In this document: piece after piece, positions 36,948 through 46,925 of the stretch | Layout of the letters: each line of letters starts with the position of its first letter | Position numbering within the stretch: position 1 is the first letter of the stretch | Assembly: GCF_020177055.1 (NCBI RefSeq) | Contig: NZ_JAIQXT010000008.1 | Location: 62,001-126,000 of the forward strand | DNA length: 64,000 nucleotides | Direction: 5' to 3' | Source: Sphingomonas sp. R647 | Lineage (GTDB): Bacteria; Pseudomonadota; Alphaproteobacteria; Sphingomonadales; Sphingomonadaceae | Position numbers and translations under genes: made by a program | Notes under the pieces: generated by a model | The model's database searches: none | Told to the model about the DNA's origin: nothing | What the model saw: only the letters and a program-made list of their open reading frames with translations

Positions 36948-38393
36948 ATGTCGGACGCGAGCATTGCCCTTAACCGGTTCGGATTAGGCGGAAGGGCGGA
37001 TGCATCCGCACCCGCCGATCCGCGCCGTGCGCTGATCGACCAGATGGCGCGGTTCGATGTGCGGCCCGGTGCGATTGCGGCGCTTCCCGCCACGCCGGTG
37101 ATCGCCGCCGCAGTCGCCGACTATCTGGAAGAGCTGCGGATGGTGCAGCGCGACCTGCGGCAGGAGCGCCGCGCGGGCGATGCCATGCCGGAGGGCGAGG
37201 CTGCAGACCCCGCGCGACAGGTCCGTCAGGCGGGACGGCAGCAGGGGCGCGATTTCTACATGACCGCCGCCGGCGCGCGCGCGCAGGTGGCGGTGGCGAG
37301 CGATACGCCGTTCGTCGAGCGGCTGGTGCATTTCTGGTCGAACCACTTTGCCGTGTCGGCGGACAAGCAGACCATGGTGGGTCTGGCCGGCGCGTTCGAG
37401 TTCGACGCGATCCGACCGCATGTGCTGGGCAATTTCCGCGACATGCTGCACGCGGTCGAGCGGCATCCGGCGATGCTGCTGTATCTGGATCAGGCGCAGT
37501 CGGTCGGGCCGGGCAGCGTTGCGGGGCAGGCGGCCGCACGGCGTGGCGGGCCGCAGCGGGTGGGCCTCAACGAAAATCTGGCGCGCGAGATATTGGAGTT
37601 GCACACGCTGGGCGTGCGGACTGGCTATACGCAGGCGGACGTTACCGAATTTGCCCGCGCCATGACCGGGTGGAGCGTTGCGGGGATTACGCGTGGCCCC
37701 GCTGCGCGCTTTGCGGGGCTTGAAGGCAAGCCTGGCAGCTTTGTCTTTGCCGGGCGGATCCACGAGCCGGGGTCGCGCACGATCATGGGCAAAAGCTATG
37801 CCCAGCAGGGCGAGCGGCAGGCGGCGGCGGTGCTCGACGACCTTGCCGTGCATCAGGCTACGGCGAAGCATCTCGCGACCAAGCTGGCGCGGCATTTTGC
37901 GGGGGATGAGCCGCCCGCGTCCTTGGTCGGCAAGCTGGAGGCGGCATTCCTGAAATCGGGCGGCGACCTGCCGACCGTGTATCGCGTGCTGATCGAGGCG
38001 CCCGAGGCGTGGGTGGCACAACCGGTCAAGTTTCGCACGCCGTGGGAATGGTCGATCGCGGCGATGCGCGCGCTGGGTACGCGCGAGATTCCGGGTGAGG
38101 CGGTGCTGGGGCTGATGAACCAGCTCGGCCAGCCGGTGTGGCGGCCGGGATCGCCCGCCGGGTTCGACGATATCGCGGCGAGCTGGGCCGGGCCGGACGC
38201 GGTGATGCGCCGGGTCGAGGCGGCGGAGCGGATGGCGGCGCGCACCCGCGATACGATCGATGCGCGGGCGCGGGCGGCGGTGCTGTTCCCCGGTGCGCTC
38301 AGTGCCACGACCAGCCAGGCCATCGCACGTGCCGAAAGCGCGTCACAGGGCGTCGCGCTGATGCTCGTCGCCCCCGAATTCATGCGGAGATAA
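36948..38393 (+). CDS. DUF1800 domain protein
   Basis: 481 residues. Family motifs ALNRFGLGGRADA, LVHFWSNHFAVSADKQTM, IRPHVLGNFRDMLHAVERHPAMLLYLDQAQSVG, NLAREILELHTLGV and FARAMTGWSV. DUF1800 genes are typically next to DUF1501 genes, as here, and the pair is thought to act in the envelope; the reaction is unknown. Start ATG 36948. No clear signal peptide is present. Confidence 0.88.
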   Translation: MSDASIALNRFGLGGRADASAPADPRRALIDQMARFDVRPGAIAALPATPVIAAAVADYLEELRMVQRDLRQERRAGDAMPEGEAADPARQVRQAGRQQGRDFYMTAAGARAQVAVASDTPFVERLVHFWSNHFAVSADKQTMVGLAGAFEFDAIRPHVLGNFRDMLHAVERHPAMLLYLDQAQSVGPGSVAGQAAARRGGPQRVGLNENLAREILELHTLGVRTGYTQADVTEFARAMTGWSVAGITRGPAARFAGLEGKPGSFVFAGRIHEPGSRTIMGKSYAQQGERQAAAVLDDLAVHQATAKHLATKLARHFAGDEPPASLVGKLEAAFLKSGGDLPTVYRVLIEAPEAWVAQPVKFRTPWEWSIAAMRALGTREIPGEAVLGLMNQLGQPVWRPGSPAGFDDIAASWAGPDAVMRRVEAAERMAARTRDTIDARARAAVLFPGALSATTSQAIARAESASQGVALMLVAPEFMRR

Positions 38394-38397
38394 TGTG

Positions 38398-39552
38398 ATG
38401 ATCAACCGCCGCAATCTTGTCCTGACCGGCGCTGCGGGCGCGCTCTCGCTGGGCTTTGCGCCCCGCCTCGCCTTTGCGCAGGCGGCGAGCGACCGCCGCT
38501 TCGTGTTCATTATCCAGCGCGGGGCGGCCGATGGGCTTGGCACGCTCGCGCCGGTCGGCGATCCGGCGTTTGCCGCGCAGCGCGGGGTGCTGGCGCAGGA
38601 TTTCGCCGATGCGGCGAAGCTGGACGCGATGTTCGCGCTGCATCCCAACCTCAAGAACGTCGCGCAGATGTATGCGGCGAAGGAGGCGATGTTCGTCCAC
38701 GCCGTTGCCTCGCCCTATCGCGACCGATCGCATTTCGACGCGCAGAATGTGCTCGAGACGGGTGGGAACGCCGCCTATCAGCTCAAGGACGGGTGGATGA
38801 ACCGGCTGCTTGCCGTGCTACCGGCCGACGAGCGCAAGGGCATTGCGGTTGCCGCTACGATCCCGATGGCGTTGCGTGGCAAGGTTGAGGTCGCGTCCTA
38901 CGCGCCATCGGCGCTGCCTGATGCGTCCGACGATCTGTTGGGGCGCGTGGCGACGCTGTATGCGGAGGATCCGCAGCTGCACGCGATCTGGGAACAGGCG
39001 ACGGCGACGCGGACGCTGACCGGCGATCTGGCGGCGAATAATGGCCGCAATGCTGCCGCGACGGGTGCGCTCGCAGCGCGGCTGCTGGCGGCGGAGAATG
39101 GCGCGCGGATTGCGATGATCGAGACGGGCGGCTGGGACACCCATGCCGGGCAGCGTGGACGGCTGGGCGCGCAACTCAACGGCCTCGACCAGATGATTGC
39201 GGCGCTGAAGACCGGCCTCGGGCCGCTCTGGGGCAAGACGATGGTGCTGGTTGCGACCGAGTTCGGGCGGACGGTGAAGGTCAATGGCACGCAGGGCACC
39301 GATCATGGCACCGGATCGGTCGCGTGGCTGCTGGGTGGTGCGGTCAAGGGCGGGCGCGTCGTCGCCGACTGGCCGGGGTTGAGCGATGCGGCGCTGTATG
39401 AGGGCCGCGACCTGCGCCCGACGGCAGGGCTGGACGCGGTTATCGGTAGCGCGGCGGCGGCGCATTTCGGGGTCGATCCGGCACGGGCGATGCCGGCGCT
39501 GTTCCCGGGGCAGAAGAGCGCGCGGATGCTGGACGGATTGGTGCGGGTCTGA
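38398..39552 (+). CDS. DUF1501 domain protein, probably Tat-exported
   Basis: 384 residues. A twin-arginine-like N-terminus (NRRNLVLTGAAGALSLGFA) ends in AFAQA. The DUF1501 (sulfatase-like fold) motifs are FIIQRGAADGLG, DRSHFDAQNVLETG, IETGGWDTHAGQRG, TEFGRTVKVNGTQGTDHGTG and WLLGGAVKGG. It follows the DUF1800 gene by 4 bases and ends 3 bases from the convergent methyltransferase gene. Confidence 0.88.
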   Translation: MINRRNLVLTGAAGALSLGFAPRLAFAQAASDRRFVFIIQRGAADGLGTLAPVGDPAFAAQRGVLAQDFADAAKLDAMFALHPNLKNVAQMYAAKEAMFVHAVASPYRDRSHFDAQNVLETGGNAAYQLKDGWMNRLLAVLPADERKGIAVAATIPMALRGKVEVASYAPSALPDASDDLLGRVATLYAEDPQLHAIWEQATATRTLTGDLAANNGRNAAATGALAARLLAAENGARIAMIETGGWDTHAGQRGRLGAQLNGLDQMIAALKTGLGPLWGKTMVLVATEFGRTVKVNGTQGTDHGTGSVAWLLGGAVKGGRVVADWPGLSDAALYEGRDLRPTAGLDAVIGSAAAAHFGVDPARAMPALFPGQKSARMLDGLVRV

Positions 39553-39555
39553 CGC

Positions 39556-40365
39556 TTACCCCGCCTTCCGCGCCATCCCCACCAGCGCGGTCGAGGTGAT
39601 CCCTTCGGCGGGCAGGTCGGCGGCGAGGGCGGCGGCTTCTTCGGCGAAGGCGGTGCGTTGGGCGTCGTCGAGCATCTGCCACACCGGCGACCAGCCATAG
39701 GCGAGCTTGGCGTGTTCGCGGAACCACTCGACCGGTGGGGCGGGCCAGGCGTAGCTGACGCGGTGGACCGCTGCGGGCTGTAAGCCGGCCTCAACAAAGG
39801 CGGCATCGAGCAGTTCGGGGGTGTTGAACAGCCGCGCCATCGGCAGCGGTACCGGCTGGTCGGGGAACATGCGCTGGGCAGCCTGAGCAAAGAGCTGGGC
39901 CGGGCCGGCACCGCCGGCATTTTCCCATACCGCTACAACCGCCAGCCCATCGGGGCGCAGCACGCGCGCCATTTCGGCGAAGCCCGCAGCGGGATCCGGG
40001 AACATGAACACGCCGAAGATCGAGAAGGCGGCGTCGAAGCTGTGAGCGGGGAAGTCAAGCCGCTGGCCGTCCATCACCAGCGCGCGCTCGCCGGGGCTGA
40101 TGTCCGCAGCGCGGGCCTGCGCGATCTCGACCATGCCGGGCGAGAAGTCGATGCCGATCGCGTCCGCGCCGTCGCGCAGCGCCGCCACCAGCAAGGCGCC
40201 AGCGCCGGTTGCGACATCGAGCGCGCGCGCGCCGCTGGGTAGCGCGGCCAGCTCCCACGCCGCTTGCGCATAGCGGCCGGTCATCCGGTCGGCTTCATTG
40301 GCATAGTTTGTGGAGACCGAATCCCAATGGGCGGGATCGTGGATGGCGGGAGCTTTGGCGGACAT
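39556..40365 (-). CDS. Class I SAM-dependent methyltransferase
   Basis: 269 residues from ATG 40365. UbiE-like SAM motif LDVATGAGALLVAALRDGA, post-I acidic residue IGIDFSPGMVE, motif II FDAAFSIFGVFMFPD and motif III LRPDGLAVVAVWENAG. Substrate not predictable. The upstream region is unusually AT-rich for this genome (ATAATGATATAATGTTACAT), suggesting a strong promoter or an operator. Confidence 0.82.
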   Translation of the reverse strand: MSAKAPAIHDPAHWDSVSTNYANEADRMTGRYAQAAWELAALPSGARALDVATGAGALLVAALRDGADAIGIDFSPGMVEIAQARAADISPGERALVMDGQRLDFPAHSFDAAFSIFGVFMFPDPAAGFAEMARVLRPDGLAVVAVWENAGGAGPAQLFAQAAQRMFPDQPVPLPMARLFNTPELLDAAFVEAGLQPAAVHRVSYAWPAPPVEWFREHAKLAYGWSPVWQMLDDAQRTAFAEEAAALAADLPAEGITSTALVGMARKAG

Positions 40366-40441
40366 GACATTCCCATAATGATATAATGTTACATACGTCA
40401 ATAGCTTGCTTGGTGCGCCATTTGATCGCACCGATCATGAT

Positions 40442-41023
40442 ATGGGCTATGTCACGCTTTTTCTGCTCGCGTTCGGGGTCAATCTGCTGCCCGCATTCGG
40501 GCCGCCGACCTGGTCGATCATCGTGCTGTACGGGATCAATGGCGATCAGCCGCTCTGGGCGCTGGTGCTGATCGGTGCGGTCGGCGCGGCGTTGGGGCGG
40601 CTGGTGCTGGCGGTCGGGGCGCGGCATTTCGGAAAGTGGTTGCCGCAGCGGATGCAGCGCAACATCGCCGCGGCGCGGACGGCGGTGGAGCGGCGCAAGC
40701 ATAATGTGCTGATCCTGCTGGCGCTGTTCGTCATCTCGCCCTTGCCGTCGGCGCAACTGTTCATGGCAGTTGGGCTGGCGCGGGTGCCACTGCTTGGCTT
40801 TACCGCGGCCTTTTTCACCGGACGGCTGTTTACCTACGCATTCTACGGCTGGACCGCGCGCAAGGTGCGTGAGACGGATTTCGGCGAGGTGATGTTTGCC
40901 AACTTGACCAGCGCGTGGGGGATCGCGTTGCAGGTGGCGATGCTGGGCCTGCTGGTCGCACTGGTGAGCATCGATTGGGCGCGGTGGCTGAAGGTCGATC
41001 GCGACGACGCGCCCAAGGACTGA
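40442..41023 (+). CDS. VTT/DedA-like integral membrane protein
   Basis: 193 residues from ATG 40442. Four or five membrane helices, with a VTT-like core FVISPLPSAQLFMAVGLARVPLLGF and FFTGRLFTYAFYGW. Proteins of this fold act in membrane lipid homeostasis or scrambling, but the similarity is modest and the family call is tentative. Confidence 0.6.
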   Translation: MGYVTLFLLAFGVNLLPAFGPPTWSIIVLYGINGDQPLWALVLIGAVGAALGRLVLAVGARHFGKWLPQRMQRNIAAARTAVERRKHNVLILLALFVISPLPSAQLFMAVGLARVPLLGFTAAFFTGRLFTYAFYGWTARKVRETDFGEVMFANLTSAWGIALQVAMLGLLVALVSIDWARWLKVDRDDAPKD

Positions 41024-41103
41024 AGCGGCACCGTCGCGCCCGAAACCAAATCTTTCCCGCCGCGTGGCTTTCGGCGGTGCAGCATAAACCCTATCTGGCG
41101 CAG

Positions 41104-42021
41104 ATGGCCCGGTCCGATCCGCCCCCAGCGCCCGAGCGCATCGACCGCGCGGGGCTGGTCCAGGCGCTGGGTGCCTATGGCATCTGGGGCGTGCTGCCGA
41201 TTTTCTTCTTTGCGCTGAAGGGGGTTGGCGCGGGCGAAGTGGTTGCGGGGCGCGTGCTGTGGTCGCTCGGGCTGCTCGCCATCGTCATCCTTGCGCTTGG
41301 CCGGACGTCGGCGATCATCGCGGCATTGCGCAACCGCCGCGCGATGCTGTTGCTGAGCGCCAGCGCGGCGCTGATTTCGGTCAACTGGCTGGTCTATATC
41401 TGGGCGGTGCAGAACCAGCATGTGCTGGAAGGCAGCCTGGGGTATTTCCTCAATCCGCTGGTCAATGTGCTGCTGGGCGTCGTGCTGCTGCGCGAGAAGC
41501 TCGGGCGGGCGCAGATGGTTGCGGTCGGGTTGGCCGGGATCGGTGTCGCGGTGCTGGCGGTGGGTGCGGGGCAGGGCATCTGGATCAGCCTGACGCTCGC
41601 TTTTTCGTTCGGCTTCTATGGGCTGGTGCGCAAGGTCGCGCCGGTTGGCGCGCTTGAGGGGCTGACGCTGGAGACCGCGATCCTCGCGCCGCTTGGCCTT
41701 GCCTATCTGTTCTGGTTGTCGACGCATGGCGGGCTGGAGTTCGGAAATGAGCCGGTCGCGACGACGTTGCTGGTGCTGTCGGGCGTGGTGACGGCGGTGC
41801 CGTTGCTGCTGTTCGCAGGGGCGGCGCGGCGGTTGCCCTATTCGACGTTGGGGCTGCTGCAATATCTCGCGCCGACGATGCAATTCGTGCTGGCGATCAC
41901 CTATTTCGGGGAACTGGTGACGACGGCGCACCTGATTTGCTTTGCGCTGATCTGGACCGGCCTTGCCATTTATGCCGCGGACGGATTGCTCGCTGCACGG
42001 AGACGCCGCGTCATTGCGTGA
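41104..42021 (+). CDS. rarD: RarD-type EamA-family transporter
   Basis: 305 residues, ten predicted helices in two EamA repeats. GAYGIWGVLPIFFFALKGV, AGRVLWSL, NWLVYIWAVQNQHVLEGSLGYFLNPLVNVLLG and QYLAPTMQFVLAITYFGE match RarD. Transport substrate unknown. Start ATG 41104; the preceding gene ends 80 bases upstream. Confidence 0.85.
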   Translation: MARSDPPPAPERIDRAGLVQALGAYGIWGVLPIFFFALKGVGAGEVVAGRVLWSLGLLAIVILALGRTSAIIAALRNRRAMLLLSASAALISVNWLVYIWAVQNQHVLEGSLGYFLNPLVNVLLGVVLLREKLGRAQMVAVGLAGIGVAVLAVGAGQGIWISLTLAFSFGFYGLVRKVAPVGALEGLTLETAILAPLGLAYLFWLSTHGGLEFGNEPVATTLLVLSGVVTAVPLLLFAGAARRLPYSTLGLLQYLAPTMQFVLAITYFGELVTTAHLICFALIWTGLAIYAADGLLAARRRRVIA

Positions 42022-42076
42022 CGAACCGCGCGCGCTGCGCTAGAGGGTCCGCCTCCTGAAACCATCGGACCTGCAC

Positions 42077-43804
42077 ATGACGCTCTATCCCCGTTTCGCT
42101 GCCCATCTCGACGCCGCGCTGGATGCCCTGGTCGCATCCGGCGATCTCCCGGCTGGGCTGGAGCGACGCGCGGTGACGGTGGAGCCGCCGCGCGACGTGA
42201 CGCATGGCGACCTGGCGACCAACGCCGCGATGGTGCTGGCCAAGCCGGCGGGCAGCAATCCGCGCGCGCTGGCGGAGAAGATCGCCGCCGAGCTGGAGAA
42301 GATCGACGCGGTGTCTTCGGTGTCGGTCGCCGGGCCGGGGTTCATCAATATGAGCCTGACCGACGGCACTTGGCGCGACGAGCTGGCGGCGATTCATACG
42401 GCGGGCGACGCCTATGGCCGGTCGCAGGGTGGCGCGGGCGTTACCGTGAACATCGAATATGTCTCCGCCAACCCGACCGGTCCCATGCATATGGGCCATT
42501 GCCGGGGCGCGGTGGTGGGCGATGCGCTCGCCAGCCTGCTCGAGGCGGTCGGGCATACGGTGATCCGCGAATATTATGTCAACGACGCGGGCGGGCAGGT
42601 CGATGTCCTCGCGCGGTCGGCACACCTGCGGTACCGCGAGGCGCTGGGCGAGACGATCGAGATCCCCGAGGGGCTGTATCCGGGCGAGTATCTAAAGCCC
42701 GTTGGCGAGCGGCTGGCGCGCGAGCATGGCGATGCGTTTGTCGGCCAGGACGAGAGCGAATGGCTGGCGCTGTTCCGCAAGGAAGCCGTCGCCGACATGC
42801 TGGTGATGATCCGCAGCGACCTCGCGTTGCTCGGCATCCACCACAATCTGTTCTCGTCCGAGGCCGAGTTGCAGGCTGCGGGTAAACCCGAAGAGGCCGA
42901 GGCGTGGCTGCGTGCGCGTGACCTGATCTATGACGGCGTGCTGGAAGCGCCCAAGGGCGAGCTGCCTGATGATTGGGAGCCGGTCGAGCTGCCGCTGTTC
43001 CGTTCGACCAAGTTCGGCGACGATCAGGACCGGCCGATCAAGAAATCGAACGGGCAATGGACCTATTTCGGCGCGGACATGGCGTATCATTTCCAGAAGG
43101 CGCAGAGCGCGGACCAGCTGATCGACATCTGGGGCGCGGACCACGCCGGCACGGTCAAGCGGATCGTTGCCGCCGTCACCGCGCTGACCGAGGGCAAGAC
43201 GCGGTTCGACGTCAAGCTGGTGCAGATGGTGCGCCTGCTGCGCGCGGGCGAGCCGGTGAAGATGTCCAAGCGCTCAGGCAATTTCGTCACGCTGGCGGAT
43301 GTGGTTCAGGAGGTGGGCAAGGACGTGGTCCGCTTCACGATGCTGACCCGCAAGGCCGATGCGCAGATGGATTTCGACTTCGCCAAGGTGGTCGAGGCGT
43401 CGAAAGACAATCCGGTTTTCTATGTCCAATACGCCCATGCGCGGGTCGCTTCGCTGCATCGGCGCGCGGCGGACGCGGGGCTGGACCTGTCGGGCGACGC
43501 TGACCTGTCCCTGCTTGATACACGCGAACTGGCGCTGGTGAAGCTCGCAGCACAGTATCCGCGCGTGGTCGAGGGTGCGGCGGCGGCGCGTGAGCCGCAT
43601 CGGATTGCCTTTTATCTCTATGACTTGGCCGCCGAGTTCCACGCGTGGTGGAATATGGGCAATGACGATCCGTCGCGCCGCTTCATCCTGCCCGACAATG
43701 TGCCGCTGACCCGCGCGCGCCTTTCCCTTGCCGACGCGATCGGGCAGGTTGTGCGCAACGGCCTCAACATCATGGGGGTCGAGGCCGTTCAGGAGCTGAG
43801 CTGA
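42077..43804 (+). CDS. argS: Arginyl-tRNA synthetase
   Basis: 575 residues, class I. An N-terminal additional domain, a HIGH-like motif in NPTGPMHMGHCRGAVVGD, KMSK in VKMSKRSGNF, and a C-terminal anticodon-binding domain (DLAAEFHAWWNMG). Start ATG 42077. Its stop abuts the next gene (43805), so it heads the operon argS-SPOR. Confidence 0.96.
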   Translation: MTLYPRFAAHLDAALDALVASGDLPAGLERRAVTVEPPRDVTHGDLATNAAMVLAKPAGSNPRALAEKIAAELEKIDAVSSVSVAGPGFINMSLTDGTWRDELAAIHTAGDAYGRSQGGAGVTVNIEYVSANPTGPMHMGHCRGAVVGDALASLLEAVGHTVIREYYVNDAGGQVDVLARSAHLRYREALGETIEIPEGLYPGEYLKPVGERLAREHGDAFVGQDESEWLALFRKEAVADMLVMIRSDLALLGIHHNLFSSEAELQAAGKPEEAEAWLRARDLIYDGVLEAPKGELPDDWEPVELPLFRSTKFGDDQDRPIKKSNGQWTYFGADMAYHFQKAQSADQLIDIWGADHAGTVKRIVAAVTALTEGKTRFDVKLVQMVRLLRAGEPVKMSKRSGNFVTLADVVQEVGKDVVRFTMLTRKADAQMDFDFAKVVEASKDNPVFYVQYAHARVASLHRRAADAGLDLSGDADLSLLDTRELALVKLAAQYPRVVEGAAAAREPHRIAFYLYDLAAEFHAWWNMGNDDPSRRFILPDNVPLTRARLSLADAIGQVVRNGLNIMGVEAVQELS

Positions 43805-44515
43805 ATGAACGCGGGTGAGGACTATAATGACGACCGGCTGCCCTGGCTGGAGACGGTCGAGGATGATTATCGCGAGGGGCCTTCGGCGCTGCGCATCATC
43901 CTGCTGGTGCTGGTCGGGCTGGCGATCATCGCCGCCGCGCTGTTTGGCTGGTGGTGGTATCAGCGCACGGTGACGGGCGAGGGCACCGGCGCGCTGATCA
44001 ACGCGCAGGAAGGCAGCTACAAGGTCAAGCCCGACGAACCCGGCGGGATGAAGGTCGAGGGCGAGGGCGACACCGTCTTTGCCGCGAGCGAGGGGGCTAC
44101 CACCAACGGGTCGGTCGATGTCTCGGCGGTGCCGGAGACCCCGGTCGACGGCAAGGCTGCGCCCAAGGCGCGCCTGGCCCCGGTCAAGGGCGCGAGCCGC
44201 GTTGTCGCGCCGATCCAGAGCGGGTCAGTGCCCAAGGCTGCTGCACCGACGCAGGCTGCGCCCGGGCCGTCGGCGGGCAGCGCGACGATCCAGCTCGGCT
44301 CTTTCCCCAGTGAGGCGGAAGCGAATGTGGCGTGGACGCGGTTGGCGAAACGGTTTTCCTATCTCGCGCCGCTGGGCAAGGGGATCGCCAAGGCGGATGT
44401 GAACGGCAAGACGTTCTACCGGCTGCGGGTGAATGCGGGAAGCAACGGGCAGGCGCGCGAGCTGTGCGGCAAGCTGAAGGCTGCGGGGGAGGCGTGTTTC
44501 CTGGCGGGGGGATGA
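43805..44515 (+). CDS. SPOR-domain membrane protein (FtsN-like)
   Basis: 236 residues. A cytoplasmic acidic N-terminus, one membrane helix at about 29-54 (IILLVLVGLAIIAAALFGWWW), a long disordered periplasmic linker and a C-terminal SPOR domain (SATIQLGSFPSEAEANVAWTR ... RLRVNAGSNGQARELCGKLK). Topology matches FtsN, the trigger of constriction. The argS-SPOR-nagZ-scpAB-tatABC order is common in alphaproteobacteria. Confidence 0.85.
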   Translation: MNAGEDYNDDRLPWLETVEDDYREGPSALRIILLVLVGLAIIAAALFGWWWYQRTVTGEGTGALINAQEGSYKVKPDEPGGMKVEGEGDTVFAASEGATTNGSVDVSAVPETPVDGKAAPKARLAPVKGASRVVAPIQSGSVPKAAAPTQAAPGPSAGSATIQLGSFPSEAEANVAWTRLAKRFSYLAPLGKGIAKADVNGKTFYRLRVNAGSNGQARELCGKLKAAGEACFLAGG

Positions 44516-44568
44516 TTTTTTAGGGCGCGCCTCTGGAATCTTGGTCTCGCCCCTGTTCTAACCGCGCC

Positions 44569-45570
44569 ATGAAGCCTGTCATTTTCGGCCTGTCCGGCCC
44601 TGTCCTTACCGCCGATGAAGCCGCGTTTTTCCGCGACGCGGATCCGCTTGGCTATATCCTGTTCGGGCGCAACTGCGTCGATCGGGCGCAGATGCGCGCG
44701 CTGACCGATAGTTTGCGCGACGTGTCGGGGCGCGACGATGTGCCGATCCTGATCGATCAGGAGGGCGGGCGCGTCGCGCGGATGGCGCCGCCGGAATGGC
44801 CGGCCTTTCCAGCAGGGCCCGCGTTCGACGCGCTGTATGAGGTCGCGCCGTCTTCGGCGATCGAGGCGGCGCGGGTGAACGGGCAGGCGCTGGCGCTGAT
44901 GCTGGCCGAGGTCGGGGTCAATGTGAACTGCGCGCCGTTGCTCGACGTGCGTATGCCGGAGACGACGCCGGCGGTGGGCGGGCGTACGTTTGGCAGCGAC
45001 CCGATGCGGGTTGCGGCGCTGGGTCGCGCGATGCTCGACGGGATGGCGAAGGGCGGCGTGGTCGGCGTGGTCAAGCATATGCCGGGGCATGGGCGCGGCG
45101 TGGTCGACAGCCATTATGAGCTGCCGGTGGTCGATGCCGCTGATGCGGCGCTTGAGCGGGATATCGAGCCGTTCCGCACGCTCAAGGACGCGCCGATGGC
45201 GATGACGTGCCATGTCGTATTCAAGGCGTGGGACGCCGAGCATCCCGCGACGCTGTCGCCGACCGTGATCCGCGACGTGATCCGCGGGCGGATCGGGTTC
45301 GACGGCCTGCTGATGACCGACGATATCGACATGAAGGCGCTGACCGGCACGGCGGGCGACAAGGCGGCGCAGGCGATTGCGGCGGGGTGCGACGTCGTGC
45401 TCGATTGCTGGGCGCGGATGGGTGAGATGGAAGAGATTGTCGGGCGGCTCAGCGATGCGCCGCCGGTGACGCTGGCGCGGCTGGAGCGGGCGATGGCGAG
45501 CGTGCGGCCCGAGGCGGGCGAGATCGACGCGTTGGTCGCCAAGCGGGAGGCGTTGCTGGCGCTGGCATGA
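44569..45570 (+). CDS. nagZ: Beta-N-acetylhexosaminidase
   Basis: 333 residues, glycoside hydrolase family 3. PILIDQEGGRVARM, NCAPLLDV, the His-containing loop KHMPGHGRGVVDSHYELP and the nucleophile-bearing LLMTDDIDMKALTG. It removes GlcNAc from anhydroMurNAc peptides in cytosolic peptidoglycan recycling. Its stop overlaps scpA (ATGA). Confidence 0.93.
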   Translation: MKPVIFGLSGPVLTADEAAFFRDADPLGYILFGRNCVDRAQMRALTDSLRDVSGRDDVPILIDQEGGRVARMAPPEWPAFPAGPAFDALYEVAPSSAIEAARVNGQALALMLAEVGVNVNCAPLLDVRMPETTPAVGGRTFGSDPMRVAALGRAMLDGMAKGGVVGVVKHMPGHGRGVVDSHYELPVVDAADAALERDIEPFRTLKDAPMAMTCHVVFKAWDAEHPATLSPTVIRDVIRGRIGFDGLLMTDDIDMKALTGTAGDKAAQAIAAGCDVVLDCWARMGEMEEIVGRLSDAPPVTLARLERAMASVRPEAGEIDALVAKREALLALA

Positions 45571-46298
45571 CCGATCCCGCGCCCCTCACCATCGACATCG
45601 ACGGCTGGGAAGGGCCGCTCGACCTGTTGCTGGCGCTGGCGCGGAGCCAGAAGGTCGATCTGCGCCAGCTGTCGATCCTGCAGCTGGTCGACCAGTATCT
45701 GACCTATGTGAACGAGGCGCGCGAGCTGCGGCTGGAGCTTGCGGCCGATTATCTCGTGATGGCGGCGTGGCTGGCCTATCTCAAATCCGCGCTGTTGCTG
45801 CCGCGCGATCCTGAGATCGAGCCGAGCCCCGAGGAAATGGCGTTGCGGCTGCAATTGCGGCTGGAGCGGCTGGCGGCGATGCGGGAGGCAGGGGCGCGGC
45901 TGGTGGCGCGGGACCGGCTCGGGCGTGACGTGTTCACGCGCGGTGCGCCGGAGGGGCTGAAGACCGTGCGCAAATCGCGCTGGCAGGCCGAAATCTACGA
46001 TCTGATCGCCGCCTATGGCCAGATTAGCGCGCGCACGCGGCCGGTGATGCACATCGTCGCGGTGCGGCCGGTGATGACGCTGGAGGATGCGATCCACCGC
46101 GTGTCCGAGCTGATCGGGCAGCGGATCGAGTGGAGTACGATCGAGAGCTTCCTGCCCGAGGATGCCAGCGGTTCGTATCGCAAGTCGGCGCTGGCCAGCT
46201 CGTTCGTCGCGGCGTTGGAGCTGGCCAAGCAGGGACGGGTCGAGATCCGGCAGAAATCCGCCTTTGCCCCGCTGTATCTGCGGGGGATCGAGGCATGA
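45567..46298 (+). CDS. scpA: Segregation and condensation protein A
   Basis: 243 residues. IDIDGWEGPLDLLLALARSQKVDL at the N-terminus, LVMAAWLAYLKSALLLP, and a C-terminal winged-helix SMC-binding half. ScpA is the kleisin of the SMC-ScpAB complex. It overlaps scpB by ATGA. Confidence 0.94.
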   Translation: MTDPAPLTIDIDGWEGPLDLLLALARSQKVDLRQLSILQLVDQYLTYVNEARELRLELAADYLVMAAWLAYLKSALLLPRDPEIEPSPEEMALRLQLRLERLAAMREAGARLVARDRLGRDVFTRGAPEGLKTVRKSRWQAEIYDLIAAYGQISARTRPVMHIVAVRPVMTLEDAIHRVSELIGQRIEWSTIESFLPEDASGSYRKSALASSFVAALELAKQGRVEIRQKSAFAPLYLRGIEA

Positions 46299-46897
46299 CG
46301 CCGCCGGATGAGACGATGCGCGCGGTGGAGGCGGTGCTGTTTGCGGCCGAACAGCCGCTGACGCTGGCCGACCTGCGGGCCTATGTCGGGGATGAAGCGG
46401 ATATCGTGGCTGCGCTGGCGGCACTTTCCGAAACATACACCGGGCGCGGCATTGAATTGGTCGAGCGCGGCGGGCGGTGGCATTTCCAGACCGCGCCGGA
46501 CCTTGCCAATTTCCTGCGCCGCGATCGCGAGGACAGCCGCAAGCTGAGCCGCGCGGGGATCGAGACGCTGGCGATCATCGCCTATCACGAGCCGGTGACG
46601 CGCGCCGAGATCGAAGCGATTCGCGGGGTGCAGATCAGCAAGGGAACACTCGACGTGCTGATGGAGGCGGGGTGGATCCGGCCCGCGGGGCGGCGTGAGG
46701 TGCCGGGCCGGCCGCTGATGTATGCGACCACGCCCGAGTTCCTCAGCCATTTCGGGCTAGCGAGCCGCCGCGACCTGCCCGGAATCGACGATCTTCGCGC
46801 CGCCGGGCTGCTCGATCCGGTCGATTTGGCGTTTGAAGCCGCACATTCCGAAGCCGGTGGCGGGGAAGCGGTAGAAACCCCGGACGAAGACGACTAG
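46295..46897 (+). CDS. scpB: Segregation and condensation protein B
   Basis: 200 residues. Two winged helices: AVEAVLFAAEQPLTLADLRAYVG and SRAGIETLAIIAYHEPVTRAEIEAIRGV, then GRPLMYATTPEFLSHFGL. Partner of ScpA. The tail is acidic. Start ATG 46295. Confidence 0.94.
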   Translation: MTPPDETMRAVEAVLFAAEQPLTLADLRAYVGDEADIVAALAALSETYTGRGIELVERGGRWHFQTAPDLANFLRRDREDSRKLSRAGIETLAIIAYHEPVTRAEIEAIRGVQISKGTLDVLMEAGWIRPAGRREVPGRPLMYATTPEFLSHFGLASRRDLPGIDDLRAAGLLDPVDLAFEAAHSEAGGGEAVETPDEDD

Positions 46898-46925
46898 ATA
46901 GGCGCAGAATCAACGGAGAGTTCCG